Under the pieces are notes generated by a model. It did no database searches and was not told where the DNA came from. It saw only the letters and a list, made by a program, of their open reading frames with translations. Shown here piece by piece: positions 1 through 9,000 of a DNA stretch of 21,128 bases; within the stretch, counting starts at the first letter, position 1; each line of letters opens with the position of its first letter. The stretch spans positions 1 through 21,128 of the forward strand of contig JAOZSC010000004.1 of assembly GCA_029939875.1 (NCBI GenBank). Direction: 5' to 3'. The translations under genes were made by a program, and so were the position numbers. The stretch is from Desulfobacterales bacterium. GTDB lineage: Bacteria > Desulfobacterota > Desulfobacteria > Desulfobacterales > JAFDCJ01.

Positions 1-151
1 TGTCAAAGGAAACCTGGTCGCCTTCATTGAGGGATTTAAAACCGCTTGCGTTGATCGCTGAATGATGAACAAACACATCCGGGCCGTCTTCCTGCTCAAT
101 GAATCCAAAACCTTTGCTGTCATTAAACCATTTAACAGTTCCATTAGTCAT
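1..151 (-). CDS. Cold-shock protein, CspA family (partial; C-terminus beyond the window)
   Basis: The reverse strand encodes the first 50 residues of a cold-shock domain protein, beginning [20 protein letters not shown]. The RNP1-type KGFGFIE and RNP2-type VFVHHSAI motifs that contact single-stranded nucleic acid are both visible, as in CspA-family proteins of about 66-70 residues. Such proteins bind RNA and act as RNA chaperones or antiterminators in the cytoplasm. The ATG at 151 has a strong AAAGGAG ribosome site at 161-167. A sigma70-like promoter lies at 278-306, which gives a leader of roughly 120 nt, as is common for cold-inducible csp genes. The gene runs off the left edge, so its C-terminus cannot be seen. 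Family assignment is secure. Cold induction is inferred. Confidence 0.95.
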   Translation of the reverse strand, partial: MTNGTVKWFNDSKGFGFIEQEDGPDVFVHHSAINASGFKSLNEGDQVSFD

Positions 152-160
152 AATAGCATT

Positions 161-167
161 CTCCTTT
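161..167 (-). promoter_or_regulatory. Ribosome binding site of the cold-shock gene
   Basis: AAAGGAG on the minus strand lies 9 nt upstream of the ATG at 151 and fixes the start of the csp gene. Confidence 0.85.
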
Positions 168-277
168 CATAAAATTTTCAATGTTGCAAACTGGAGGATG
201 CCACTTTGACAAATGGATTGTTCCTACAGAAAGAAACGATCCCGATTTTACAATGCGGGACTTAATTGATTGTATGC

Positions 278-306
278 AATATAACCATTCTTGAAGCCAA
301 TGGCAA
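278..306 (-). promoter_or_regulatory. Sigma70-type promoter for the cold-shock gene
   Basis: On the minus strand, TTGCCA (301-306) is followed by a 17-bp spacer and TATATT (278-283). The predicted start near 271 leaves a leader of about 120 nt before the csp ATG. No experimental support; the match to consensus is good (5/6 at each box). Confidence 0.65.
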
Positions 307-398
307 GCGAATTATTAATTTTTATTAGAAAGACTGATAACTGAAACGCCCGGATTTTCTGCAAGCCATTTAAGGAATATAGTTGAACCCCGATGGTA

Positions 399-3300
399 TC
401 AGTCTACAACGGAATCCGTCAACTGCTCGTCGAATATCAGGCGTTTGACTTCTTCCAGGTACCCTACGTAGCGCGATAGATAGAAAGACAGGGGCCGCTG
501 AAAATTGTGCCCCAGGATGCCGTCGACGAATAGTTGGCTGATTTCGCGATACCGGAGCAGTGTAAACTGGCTGCTGACCAGGATGTGGCGTTCGTCTTCG
601 GACAGGGTTCCTAAATACTGGCGCAAGGCCATACGCGAGCGCGGCTGGTACATCCAGAAGTAAAGCAGATCCAGCGCGTGAATCATGATGATCTTTTCCA
701 GGTCGCGGGCTTCGGTATTGACCCGATGCCTCGGATTGGCTGAATAATCGAGAATTTTGAATGTCTGCATTTCCGGATAAAGCAACTCCAGCTGGGCATA
801 GGTGCCAAACAGTTGGGAAAATTTGATCGCGTATTCCCGCAGCCTCGCCTGGATGTTTTTATGACGGTCGGCCAGCCCTTCGATGATGCCGGCCACTGCA
901 TCCGAGGCGGTTTTGGAAATGATAGCGGCCCATTTCTGCAAAACCAGGCTCACCTCTGCAACCCCGTCGGCCGCCAGTATGGAGCCGATGGTCATGTTCA
1001 GCCCGATGGCGATGGGGATGGACAAAATGCTGCGAAAGAAGTTGCCGTAAACCGCGCCCTTGGGCAAACCCCGCAGGATGTTGTGGCTGGACAGATAAAT
1101 GCCGTTGGCCAGCGCCATAAAGGTATAGAGCAGCACCGGTTGACTTCCGGCGGTGATCCCGAAAACCCGGTCGAGGATGAGGGTTTTGACAATGTAATCC
1201 AGCAGGGGCACCGAAAACCCGGTAAACAGCAGCGAGTCGGTGATGCGGGTCCAGCTGATGTAATCGTTCCAATTGAGCAGGGGAGACCGCTTGAAGCCGC
1301 CGCCGCCCAGAACCGACTGTACGATGTTGCGCAGCCCGGTAATGCCGAACCAGATAAAGGCTCCGAAATATGCCAGCAGCCACCAGTCTTTGGTCAGCGC
1401 GAAGGTTAAAAAGGCCGGAATAAAACCAATGATCACTTTGAGCGCGTTCTGCAAATGGGAGTTCAGGTAGCGCCAGCGAAATCGACTGCGCTTTGCTGTG
1501 GCTTCGGGCGGATGCAGCCACAAATCGTTGTCGATGTTCTTCTGAACGCCCCCGAGGGTAACGATATTTCCCGGATTCGCCATCCGGGTGGCCGTGGGAT
1601 CCACTTCCCAGCCTTGCCAGCAGGTCAACCCCAGCCAACCGTTGTTCGACAGCATGGCCGTTAGCCAGTACCTTAGCTGACCGGCCGATATGCTGCGTTT
1701 TTTTGGAATGAATCTCACCACTTTGTAAGCGGTTATCGCGATGGGAATGATTTCGCGCACATCCTGCTGCCGGTCTCGCTCAATCGACTGCTGGGCCCTT
1801 TTGGGCAGGGTTTCTCTAATGGCCAGCCCCATGCCGTGAACCCGGGGGGAGCGACCGGTGGAATCACTGCCGATTCGCGCCTTGAGAAATCTGCCGATGT
1901 AAAAGGATTTGAGCGTATCGATGTCATGCAAAATCGCTGTGAGCTTATCGATCAGGGCTTGCCTTTTGCTGGTGACGTCATGGTTGAACCGGCCAATAAT
2001 CTCGCGGATGACCTGTTTGAGATGAATCGCGCTGCCCTCGTTGATGGCCTGCATTAACCGGCTGATATCGGCAACGTGCGCCGTCTTGCCGGCGGCATAA
2101 TCCTTTAGATTGAAAATTTCCAGGCACGTAATCATGCCCTGGCAGTCATAAAGCAGTTCCAGCACCTCCTCGACCTTCAGGTTGGTCAGGTTCAGGGTCA
2201 CCCGATATCCCGAGTGCAGCTGTGCCAGCCGGCTCAACATCTCAAAAGGACTCAGCTCGGACAGCTCCGGAACCTCCGGCCCGCCTGCCGGAATGTCCGG
2301 GTTGGCGATCTCCGGATTGCTTTCTGGTTCTAAGTAATCGCCCACCAGTGATTCCAGGTCCAATCCATTGGTCTGCTGGATCCACTGCGTGATTTCCTCG
2401 CGCCGTCCGGTATCCGCCGCAGCATACTCGCTGCGCATCAGGGACACCCGTTTCTGGAACGCATTAAGCAGCTTGGTATGGATAAATTTGGACAGGTGCA
2501 GCTTGGATTTCTGCCCGATGCCGACAAATGCCAGAAACTCGCCGGGCTTGATCGGCGCGAGATCGACACCCAGCTTCTCATTGAGCGATAGTCGATGCAC
2601 GTCGTTGAATTTATCCAGCAACTCCATGACATACTGCTGCTGATACAGGGAAACACGACGTCCGGCCTCCATGAGTGCTATCACAGGCGGTTCGGCCAGA
2701 AAGCATAAAAATGACTGGGCATCGGTGAAACCCCGGGGGACCCAGATCAGCTGGGCATACTTGTTGCGATACCGGCTGGAAAATTCGATTCCGATCCGAA
2801 TGTCAATGTCCAATATCCGCGATGCTTCCAGCAACTCCTCTGCAAAGCGCGGTTCGATGTAGTTGTAATGAATCACCTGCAGTCGTCTGATCCCTTTGAT
2901 CCAAGCATCCATTATCAGGTGAGTCGAAGACTTACGTCCTTTCGTGTTGGCATCATGAACATGGTCGTCAAAGGCGATCTGATTCCATTCCTCGGGCATT
3001 TCCAGTAGATGGTAATGCCGCAGCTGCTGGCGCACAATTCGCGGTTTCCCCGAAGCCGTCCGGCGAAATTCGTGCGCCAGCTCCAGCTGTTTGCGGTAAT
3101 CACCGTGGGCCCGCACCAGCTCTTTCATGATCTGCAGCAGCACCCGGGCGGTGTTTTTGGCCAAGGGGCCCTCGGCGGTGTCAATCACTTCATGGCGCAG
3201 CGAACGCAGCGCGTTGATGCGGTCATTTACCCCGCCGATCTCGAATGAACCGACCAGTTGGGCCACGGCGTAAGCCGTTCGCAGCCCCTTGGTTTCAGTC

Positions 3301-3449
3301 ATTTCTTTGATACCATGGGGATGCAGGTAGGGGAAATATACCTTGCGGGCAAACCTCCCCCTGCGCTCGGCGTTCAGCGCATCGTTGACGATCCGAATCA
3401 GTGCATGATCCCGTTTGTCGAACAGCAATTTGGTGAGTTTGTCGCCCAT
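399..3449 (-). CDS. Large membrane protein of unknown function with an N-terminal PHP-like segment
   Basis: 1016 residues; I do not recognise a named family. Residues 161-224 resemble a PHP (polymerase/histidinol phosphatase) metallo-hydrolase fold: DDHVHDAN at 161-168, a KGIRRLQVIHYN stretch near 185-196 and a GIEFS end at 220-224. Several metal-ligand positions look altered, so catalysis is uncertain. Residues 375-400 form an acidic, proline-rich linker. Residues 400-520 look soluble and helical. Hydrophobic segments that could span the membrane lie near 671-686, 690-712, 770-788 and 805-830, with a GGGGFK turn at 715-720. The last ~190 residues are again soluble. The ATG at 3449 is the only start before an in-frame stop upstream, but it has no clear Shine-Dalgarno. 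It is transcribed alone; a possible promoter lies at 3572-3601. Reading frame confidence is high, function unknown. Confidence 0.85.
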   Translation of the reverse strand: MGDKLTKLLFDKRDHALIRIVNDALNAERRGRFARKVYFPYLHPHGIKEMTETKGLRTAYAVAQLVGSFEIGGVNDRINALRSLRHEVIDTAEGPLAKNTARVLLQIMKELVRAHGDYRKQLELAHEFRRTASGKPRIVRQQLRHYHLLEMPEEWNQIAFDDHVHDANTKGRKSSTHLIMDAWIKGIRRLQVIHYNYIEPRFAEELLEASRILDIDIRIGIEFSSRYRNKYAQLIWVPRGFTDAQSFLCFLAEPPVIALMEAGRRVSLYQQQYVMELLDKFNDVHRLSLNEKLGVDLAPIKPGEFLAFVGIGQKSKLHLSKFIHTKLLNAFQKRVSLMRSEYAAADTGRREEITQWIQQTNGLDLESLVGDYLEPESNPEIANPDIPAGGPEVPELSELSPFEMLSRLAQLHSGYRVTLNLTNLKVEEVLELLYDCQGMITCLEIFNLKDYAAGKTAHVADISRLMQAINEGSAIHLKQVIREIIGRFNHDVTSKRQALIDKLTAILHDIDTLKSFYIGRFLKARIGSDSTGRSPRVHGMGLAIRETLPKRAQQSIERDRQQDVREIIPIAITAYKVVRFIPKKRSISAGQLRYWLTAMLSNNGWLGLTCWQGWEVDPTATRMANPGNIVTLGGVQKNIDNDLWLHPPEATAKRSRFRWRYLNSHLQNALKVIIGFIPAFLTFALTKDWWLLAYFGAFIWFGITGLRNIVQSVLGGGGFKRSPLLNWNDYISWTRITDSLLFTGFSVPLLDYIVKTLILDRVFGITAGSQPVLLYTFMALANGIYLSSHNILRGLPKGAVYGNFFRSILSIPIAIGLNMTIGSILAADGVAEVSLVLQKWAAIISKTASDAVAGIIEGLADRHKNIQARLREYAIKFSQLFGTYAQLELLYPEMQTFKILDYSANPRHRVNTEARDLEKIIMIHALDLLYFWMYQPRSRMALRQYLGTLSEDERHILVSSQFTLLRYREISQLFVDGILGHNFQRPLSFYLSRYVGYLEEVKRLIFDEQLTDSVVD

Positions 3450-3505
3450 GGCATCTATTCGTTAAAAGTATTCACCAGCTTAGGAGTTCTGGTAGGTTCC
3501 GTGCG

Positions 3506-3522
3506 CCCACCGTTTCGGTGGG
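3506..3522. repeat. Perfect 7-bp inverted repeat in the leader of the PHP-like gene
   Basis: CCCACCG and CGGTGGG flank a TTT loop. On the minus strand the hairpin would sit in the presumed 5' leader of the 1016-aa gene. No T-tract follows on either strand, so it is not a standard terminator. It could be an RNA structure or a protein-binding palindrome. Confidence 0.5.
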
Positions 3523-3571
3523 GTTGACACCTGGTTGGATGCACTTTCCTGCTCTAAAATCGTTTATGAAA

Positions 3572-3601
3572 ACAATAGCACGATTCAAATCTGAAAATCA
3601 A
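3572..3601 (-). promoter_or_regulatory. Possible promoter for the PHP-like membrane protein gene
   Basis: On the minus strand TTGATT (3596-3601), an 18-bp spacer ending TGC, and TATTGT (3572-3577) form a weak -35 with an extended -10. Transcription would start near 3565 and give a leader of about 115 nt that contains the 3506-3522 hairpin. Confidence 0.4.
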
Positions 3602-3636
3602 TACTACATTTAAGCAGGCTGTTGAAATGATAGGAA

Positions 3637-3652
3637 TTTCCCTTTGGGGAAA
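3637..3652 (-). terminator. Weak hairpin downstream of cydC
   Basis: TTTCCC and GGGAAA pair around a 4-nt loop, 39 bp past the cydC stop codon. There is only a short U-poor tail on the minus strand, so termination would be weak. The rest of 3450-3690 holds the leader and promoter of the neighbouring gene and no ORF that I would call. Confidence 0.3.
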
Positions 3653-3690
3653 CAGGTTAAACAAAAATTCAGACGTTGACTCGGCACACC

Positions 3691-5445
3691 CTATATATTG
3701 CGACAGCTCATCTGCAACGCAGCATAGCGCGAATTTTTCTTCAGCAGTTCTTGATGGGACCCCTGGCCGGCAATGCGCCCTGCCTCCAGCAGCACAATGC
3801 GGTCCATGCGCTCAAGGCCCACCATCCGGTGGGTAATCAGCAGCAGGGTCCGGCCGGCGGTCAGTTCATCCAGGGCCGTCATCAACTGCTGCGCGCTGAT
3901 GCGATCCAGCCCCTCGGTGGGCTCGTCCAGCACCCAGATGGGCGCATCATGCAATACGGCCCGGGCCACGGCCAGCCGACGGGCCTGGCCGGCGGACAGC
4001 CGCTGGCCGAATTCACCGATCCAGGTATCCAGCCCGTCGGGCAGGTTCCTTACAAAATCCAGCAGCTGAACGCGCTCCAGGGCGGCAACCAGTTCGTCCT
4101 CGGTGGCCTGGGGGCGGGCCAGCAACAAATTTTCCCTTAAGCTCGCAGCGAACATGTGCGCCTGCTGGGAGACAACCGATATGCGGCGGCGCAAATCTGT
4201 TTCCGACAGGCGGCAAATATCCTGGCCGCCCATCAGAATGCGGCCCTGTTGCGGGTCCCAGAAACGCACCAGCAGATTGACCAGCGAGGTTTTGCCGGCA
4301 CCGGTCTCCCCCACTACGGCCACCCGCCCGGCCGGCGGCACGTAAAAATCCACGCCGGCAAGTGCCGGCGGCACGTTGCGGTGATAGCGAAAGGTCACCT
4401 GATCAAAACACAAATCAAACTGTGCAGGTGGGACAACGCTTTGGGCGGGAAATTCTACCGTCGGTTTGGCGTCCACGATCTGTCTCAACCGCCGGCCGGC
4501 CTCCCGGGTGTGCCCGAGATACTGATAGGCGCCCGGCAGCGCCCAGACCGCCTCAAAGCTGGCCAGCACGGCCAATGCCACCAGTGCCAGGTCGGGTCCT
4601 TCCAGTGCGCAGCGGCTGACCAGTCCCGCTCCTATGTAAGTGACTATCAAAACAGCACCCCCGGAAACCAGGGTCAGCAAGGCCGAAGAAGCCCCCCGGA
4701 GGTGGCTCATGTACTGCTGGTCCTTGATCAGGCTGCGTTGGGTTCGCCCGATGATGTCCAGGCGGCGACCGTGAGCTCCGAAAACCAGCAGCTCGGCCAT
4801 CCCCTGCAGACTTTCGACAATTTCGGTGCGCAATTGGGCGTTTCGGCGGGCCAGCCGGCACCCGGCCGCCGCACCGAGAGCGGCAGTAAAAGCGGGTACG
4901 ACAACACCGGCCACAACCAGCGCCAGAAAGGTCGTCAGGGCGATAAAGGGGGCAAACCCCCACAGAAAAATCAGTACCCCGGCCGACAGCAACGCAGCGA
5001 TAATACTTGGGGACAACACGCGCAGGTAAAGATTGTCCAGCGCTTCGATGTCCGCGACGATGCGGTTTAAAAGATCGGCACTGCGGTAACGCATCAAGCG
5101 TCCGGGCGCCAGGGGCTCCAGGTTCCGATAAAACCAGGTGCGCAGGCTTTCCAGGATGCGAAAGGTGGCATCGTGGGAAAAAACGCGCTCGCCGTAGCGC
5201 GCCACCGTGCGAATGATGGCAAACAGCCGCACCCCGATGGCGGGGTAAAAGAAATTAAACAGGTGCGCATTGACCACGGCCAGACCGGCGAAGGCCGCAG
5301 CGGATATAAACCAGCCTGCCAGGGCCAGCAGCCCGACGGATGCGGCCATGGCGGCCAGGCCGGCTACCGTCCCCAGTGCCATCGTTTTGAAGTGACGCAA
5401 AAACAAACGTATAAATGAATCTCGGTGTTTGCCGGTTTCAGCCAT
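3691..5445 (-). CDS. cydC: Thiol reductant ABC exporter subunit CydC
   Basis: 584 residues (E. coli CydC is 573). CydC forms a heterodimeric inner-membrane ABC transporter with CydD that exports glutathione/cysteine or handles haem, and is needed to assemble cytochrome bd. The N-terminal ~320 residues are a six-helix ABC transmembrane domain. The nucleotide-binding domain follows, with Walker A GETGAGKTS at 379-387, a Q-loop at 427-428, signature LSAGQ at 483-487, Walker B IWVLDEPT at 503-510 and the H-loop His at 539. The ATG at 5445 lies inside the end of cydD: the two genes overlap by 8 bp, so translation is probably coupled. It faces the same way as cydD and is divergent from cydABX, which supports the Cyd assignment over a generic exporter. 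No truncation or missing key motif is seen. Confidence 0.95.
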   Translation of the reverse strand: MAETGKHRDSFIRLFLRHFKTMALGTVAGLAAMAASVGLLALAGWFISAAAFAGLAVVNAHLFNFFYPAIGVRLFAIIRTVARYGERVFSHDATFRILESLRTWFYRNLEPLAPGRLMRYRSADLLNRIVADIEALDNLYLRVLSPSIIAALLSAGVLIFLWGFAPFIALTTFLALVVAGVVVPAFTAALGAAAGCRLARRNAQLRTEIVESLQGMAELLVFGAHGRRLDIIGRTQRSLIKDQQYMSHLRGASSALLTLVSGGAVLIVTYIGAGLVSRCALEGPDLALVALAVLASFEAVWALPGAYQYLGHTREAGRRLRQIVDAKPTVEFPAQSVVPPAQFDLCFDQVTFRYHRNVPPALAGVDFYVPPAGRVAVVGETGAGKTSLVNLLVRFWDPQQGRILMGGQDICRLSETDLRRRISVVSQQAHMFAASLRENLLLARPQATEDELVAALERVQLLDFVRNLPDGLDTWIGEFGQRLSAGQARRLAVARAVLHDAPIWVLDEPTEGLDRISAQQLMTALDELTAGRTLLLITHRMVGLERMDRIVLLEAGRIAGQGSHQELLKKNSRYAALQMSCRNI

Positions 5446-7228
5446 CTGCGGTTGCTTTCATGTTGCTCGATACCAGCCGGAAAAATTCTCCTCCGGCAGC
5501 TATTAACTGCTGGTAGCTTCCCTGTTCAACGATCCGGCCGTCTGCCAGCACCAGGATGCGATCCGCCCTTTCAATGCCCGCCAGCCGATGGGCCAGCATC
5601 AGCACGGTTTTTCCCCGGCTCAAATCCTCCAGGGCCTGGATCACCAGCCGTTCATTGTGGGTGTCGAGGTCGGCGGTGGGTTCATCCAGCAGCAGCAGTG
5701 GCGCATTTTTTAAAAACGCCCGGGCCAGGGCCACTCTCTGGGCCTGGCCGCGGGACAGTCCCAGCCCCTGTTCGCCCACCGGGGTGTCCAATCCCCGGGG
5801 CAGCTGTTTACAAAAATCCAGCACCCGTGCGGCCCGGGCGGCCTGCTCAACTTCACCGTCGCCGGCCTCCGGTCTTGCCAGGCAGATATTTTCCCGGATC
5901 GTCCCTTGAAACAGGATCGGATTGTGGCCAATCCAGGTGATATGCTGGCGCCAGCTGTCCGGGGCTATCCGGGACAGTGGCGTGTTGTTGATCAGCAACT
6001 GCCCGCGGTCCGGCTGCAAAAACCCCAGCAAGAGATTCAGCAGCGTCGTTTTGCCAGCCCCGCTGGCGCCCACCACAACCACCCGGTGACCGGCGGCGAT
6101 TTCAAAATCAACTCCCCGCAGGGCGGGCCGTTTCCCGTTCTCGTAAGCCAGGTGCAAATCCTGGCCCTGGATATGAATCGACGCCGGCTTGTCCAGGATC
6201 TTCGGGTCCCGGCCCGATTCGGGCACCGGGGCTGCCAAAATCCGCAAAATTTCTTCTCCCGCGCCGATGGCAGCGGCCCGGGCATGGTAGTGGGCCCCGA
6301 GCTCGCGCAGCGGCAGATAAAATTCCGGGGCCAGCAGCAAAATAAAAAAGCCCCCCGCCAGGGTGAGCGGTTGACCGTAACTGCCAAAATCAAAATATCC
6401 CAGGTAGGTCATCCCGAGGTAGACCGCCACCAGCGCAATGGCCATGGAGCTGAAAAATTCCAGCACGGCCGATGATAAAAAGGCGACGCGCAAAACGCTC
6501 ATGGTCCGGCGACGGTACTCGCCGGATACCCGGGCAACATTTTTTTCTTCATCCCGGCTGCGGCCAAACAGCTTCAGTGTTGCCAGACCCTGCAGTACAT
6601 CCAGAAAATGCGCACTCATGCGCCCCAGGGCTTTATAGTGGCGCTGGCTGATGTTCTCAGCGCCCATGCCCACCAGGACCATAAACAGCGGAATCAGGGG
6701 CGCGGTCACCAGCAAGATTCCTCCGGCCGCCCAACTCACCGGAAAAACAAAGGCCGCAATGGCCGCCGGGATCATGACTGCCAGGGCCAGCTGGGGCAGG
6801 TAAAGGGCAAAAAAATCATGCAGCCCCTCCACATGCTCCAGCAGGATGCTGGAGGCAGCGCCACTCTGGAGCCCGGCCGCATAACCGGGGCCCAGGGCGA
6901 AAAGCTGCTCCATGAGTGCCATCCGCGTCTGTTCCCGAACCCTGGCACCGGCAACAAATCCGGCAACCTGACGTGCCCAGGCAAGCCCGGCCCGGACAGC
7001 CACAACCAGCGCAAAGGCAGCGAAAAAAAACCACAGCGCTTCACGAGAAACATCTTTTATAAAAACGCTGGCAACGATATGGGCCAGCAACCGGGCCTGG
7101 GCGATCAGCAGCACGCCGCTGACAAACCCGAGGCCCACCGACAGCCCCACCCAGAGGCGGGCGGTCTTCGCGCGTTGCCGCAACCAGCGTGCGGCCTGTT
7201 GACTGGATGGCTTGTTCATCGGTCGCAT
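5438..7228 (-). CDS. cydD: Thiol reductant ABC exporter subunit CydD
   Basis: About 596 residues from the ATG at 7228 (E. coli CydD is 588). It is the partner of CydC in the bd-assembly exporter. The order is a transmembrane domain of about 330 residues, then a nucleotide-binding domain with Walker A GASGAGKTT at 387-395, signature LSRGQ at 491-495, Walker B LLLLDEPT at 511-518 and the H-loop His at 547. The open frame extends to a GTG at 7309, but that adds 27 residues unlike the family N-terminus. The ATGs at 7228 (MRPMNKP) or 7219 (MNKPSSQ) fit better; neither has a strong ribosome site, so the exact start is uncertain. It is the first gene of cydDC, 143 bp from the divergent cydA. Confidence 0.94.
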   Translation of the reverse strand: MRPMNKPSSQQAARWLRQRAKTARLWVGLSVGLGFVSGVLLIAQARLLAHIVASVFIKDVSREALWFFFAAFALVVAVRAGLAWARQVAGFVAGARVREQTRMALMEQLFALGPGYAAGLQSGAASSILLEHVEGLHDFFALYLPQLALAVMIPAAIAAFVFPVSWAAGGILLVTAPLIPLFMVLVGMGAENISQRHYKALGRMSAHFLDVLQGLATLKLFGRSRDEEKNVARVSGEYRRRTMSVLRVAFLSSAVLEFFSSMAIALVAVYLGMTYLGYFDFGSYGQPLTLAGGFFILLLAPEFYLPLRELGAHYHARAAAIGAGEEILRILAAPVPESGRDPKILDKPASIHIQGQDLHLAYENGKRPALRGVDFEIAAGHRVVVVGASGAGKTTLLNLLLGFLQPDRGQLLINNTPLSRIAPDSWRQHITWIGHNPILFQGTIRENICLARPEAGDGEVEQAARAARVLDFCKQLPRGLDTPVGEQGLGLSRGQAQRVALARAFLKNAPLLLLDEPTADLDTHNERLVIQALEDLSRGKTVLMLAHRLAGIERADRILVLADGRIVEQGSYQQLIAAGGEFFRLVSSNMKATADG

Positions 7229-7239
7229 GGGAAAATTAT

Positions 7240-7268
7240 TTGACAAACACCCTGAAAATATATTAAAA
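7240..7268 (+). promoter_or_regulatory. Possible cydA promoter in the cydD-cydA divergent region
   Basis: TTGACA at 7240-7245 is a perfect -35. Downstream lie TATTAA at 7261 (15-bp spacer) or TTAAAA at 7263 (17-bp spacer), neither a good -10. The start would leave about 95 nt before the cydA ATG. No FNR- or ArcA-like operator is clear in the 143-bp region. Confidence 0.3.
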
Positions 7269-7359
7269 CCCTTGCCAATAAAGCGCACTAATTTCTTATC
7301 GCAAAACACCGGGCACCTTCAAGCTCAAAGACCGACTTTGGCCGTTTTTAATTGATAAT

Positions 7360-7365
7360 AAGGAG
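7360..7365 (+). promoter_or_regulatory. Ribosome binding site of cydA
   Basis: AAGGAG sits 6 nt before the ATG at 7372 and supports that start. Confidence 0.85.
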
Positions 7366-7371
7366 TTACCA

Positions 7372-8940
7372 ATGTTACCCACAGAAGGACTTGTCGAGCT
7401 TTCCCGCTGGCAGTTTGCTTTCACCGTCCTGTACCATTTCCTGTTCGTCCCCCTGACGCTGGGCCTGTCATGGATCCTGTTTATTATGGAATCGGTCTAT
7501 GTCATGACCGGCAAGCAGATCTACAAGGACATGACCCGCTTCTGGGGGAAATTGTTCGGTATCAATTTTGCCCTGGGGGTGACCACCGGAATAACCATGG
7601 AATTCCAATTCGGTACCAACTGGGCTTACTATTCCCACTATGTCGGCGATATCTTCGGGGCGCCTTTGGCCATCGAAGGACTGATGGCCTTTTTTCTGGA
7701 ATCCACCTTCGTGGGGCTTTTTTTCTTCGGCTGGAACCGTCTCAGCAAGCGGGCGCATCTCGCCGTCACGTTTCTGGTGGCCCTGGGCTCCAACCTGTCC
7801 GCCCTGTGGATTCTGATTGCCAATGCATGGATGCAACACCCGGTGGGAGCAGTTTTTAACTTCGAGACCATGCGCATGGAACTTACCAGCTTCAGCCAGC
7901 TGTTTTTCAATCCCACCGCCCAGGTAAAATTTGTTCACACTCTTGGCGCCGGGTATGTGGCCGCATCCATTTTCGTCCTGGCCATCAGCTCGTATTACCT
8001 TTTGAAGGGCAGGGACCTGGCATTTGCCCGGCGATCCTTTGCGGTGGCCGTCGGTTTCGGGCTGGCCTCTATCATGTCGGTCATTGTACTGGGAGATGAA
8101 ACCGGATATGTCGTCGGCAAGGTTCAGGAAGTAAAACTGGCCGCCATGGAAGCCGAATGGGAGACCGAACCCCCGCCCAGCGATTTTACCCTCTTCGGCT
8201 TTCCAGACCAGGACGCCCAGAAGACCAGGGCTGAAATAAAAATTCCCTGGGCGGGTGGCATCATCGTCACCCGCTCCATCGACACGCCCATTGCGGGGGT
8301 CAAATATCTGATCGCTCAAAACCGCGAGCGTATCCGCAGCGGTATGCTCGCCTATGGCGCCATGCAGAAAATTCGCGGCGGCGACGCTTCGGCACAAAAC
8401 CGGCAGCTGTTCGAGCGTCACCAGGAAAACCTGGGATACGGCCTGCTGCTCAAGCGTTATACGCCACGGGTGACAGATGCCACCGACAGCCAGATTCGGC
8501 AGGCCGCCCTGGATACCATCCCCAATGTGGCGGCCATGTTCTGGACATTTCGAATTATGGTGGGATTAGGCTTTTACATGCTGGCCCTGATTGCCGTCAG
8601 CTTTTATTATTGCGCCAAACGTGTGTTTGATCAGAAACGCTGGCTGCTGAAACTATTGCTGTTCAGCCTTCCGGCTCCCTGGATTGCCATTGAGCTGGGA
8701 TGGTTCATTGCCGAATACGGTCGACAGCCGTGGACCATCGGCGGAATCCTGCCCACCTTCATGTCGACATCAAGCCTGACGGTGGGAACTGTTGTGGGCA
8801 GCCTGGTCGCCATGGGGGCACTGTACACGGTTTTTCTGATTGCAGAAATGTATTTGATGATCAAGTTCGTACGGCTGGGGCCCAGCAGCCTGCATACCGG
8901 AAAATATCACTTCGAAGACGGGCAATCGGTTTCCGGATGA
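7372..8940 (+). CDS. cydA: Cytochrome bd ubiquinol/menaquinol oxidase subunit I
   Basis: 522 residues, the same length as E. coli CydA. This inner-membrane subunit binds haems b558, b595 and d, oxidises quinol and reduces O2 to water. Known key residues all appear at the E. coli number plus 3: haem ligands His22, His189 and Met396; acidic proton-path and haem residues Glu102, Glu110 and Glu448; Arg394; and the quinol-loop Lys255 and Glu260. The GRQPW signature is at 450-454. The region between about 250 and 390 is long, so it belongs to the long-Q-loop type of the proteobacterial bd-I group. It heads cydABX and is divergent from cydDC. Nothing in it is broken. Regulation by oxygen is likely from the family but not shown here. 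Confidence 0.99.
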   Translation: MLPTEGLVELSRWQFAFTVLYHFLFVPLTLGLSWILFIMESVYVMTGKQIYKDMTRFWGKLFGINFALGVTTGITMEFQFGTNWAYYSHYVGDIFGAPLAIEGLMAFFLESTFVGLFFFGWNRLSKRAHLAVTFLVALGSNLSALWILIANAWMQHPVGAVFNFETMRMELTSFSQLFFNPTAQVKFVHTLGAGYVAASIFVLAISSYYLLKGRDLAFARRSFAVAVGFGLASIMSVIVLGDETGYVVGKVQEVKLAAMEAEWETEPPPSDFTLFGFPDQDAQKTRAEIKIPWAGGIIVTRSIDTPIAGVKYLIAQNRERIRSGMLAYGAMQKIRGGDASAQNRQLFERHQENLGYGLLLKRYTPRVTDATDSQIRQAALDTIPNVAAMFWTFRIMVGLGFYMLALIAVSFYYCAKRVFDQKRWLLKLLLFSLPAPWIAIELGWFIAEYGRQPWTIGGILPTFMSTSSLTVGTVVGSLVAMGALYTVFLIAEMYLMIKFVRLGPSSLHTGKYHFEDGQSVSG

Positions 8941-8945
8941 ACACC

Positions 8946-8960
8946 GCGGGTTTAACCCGC
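8946..8960 (+). repeat. Hairpin between cydA and cydB
   Basis: GCGGGTT and AACCCGC pair around one central T (6-7 bp stem), 5 bp past the cydA stop and 40 bp before cydB. No T-tract follows, so it may stabilise or tune the cydAB mRNA rather than end it. Confidence 0.45.
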
Positions 8961-8986
8961 AACCCTTGATTATTTTCACCCAAGAT

Positions 8987-8993
8987 AGGGAGA
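8987..8993 (+). promoter_or_regulatory. Ribosome binding site of cydB
   Basis: AGGGAGA lies 7 nt before the ATG at 9001. Confidence 0.75.
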
Positions 8994-9000
8994 ACGATCC

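Noticed and set aside
859..1638. 259-codon minus-strand open frame inside the 1016-aa gene
   Set aside because: It overlaps the longer gene in another frame on the same strand, has shadow-like Arg/His/Gly-rich composition and no family resemblance.
4156..5070. 304-codon plus-strand open frame opposite cydC
   Set aside because: Antisense shadow of a high-GC gene: Gln/Gly/Arg-rich, no ribosome site, and cydC motifs are intact on the other strand.
7229..7309. N-terminal extension of CydD from the GTG at 7309
   Set aside because: The extra 27 residues do not resemble CydD N-termini and no ribosome site precedes the GTG.
7468..8421. 317-codon minus-strand open frame opposite cydA
   Set aside because: Antisense shadow with a composition unlike real proteins; cydA is complete with all haem ligands.
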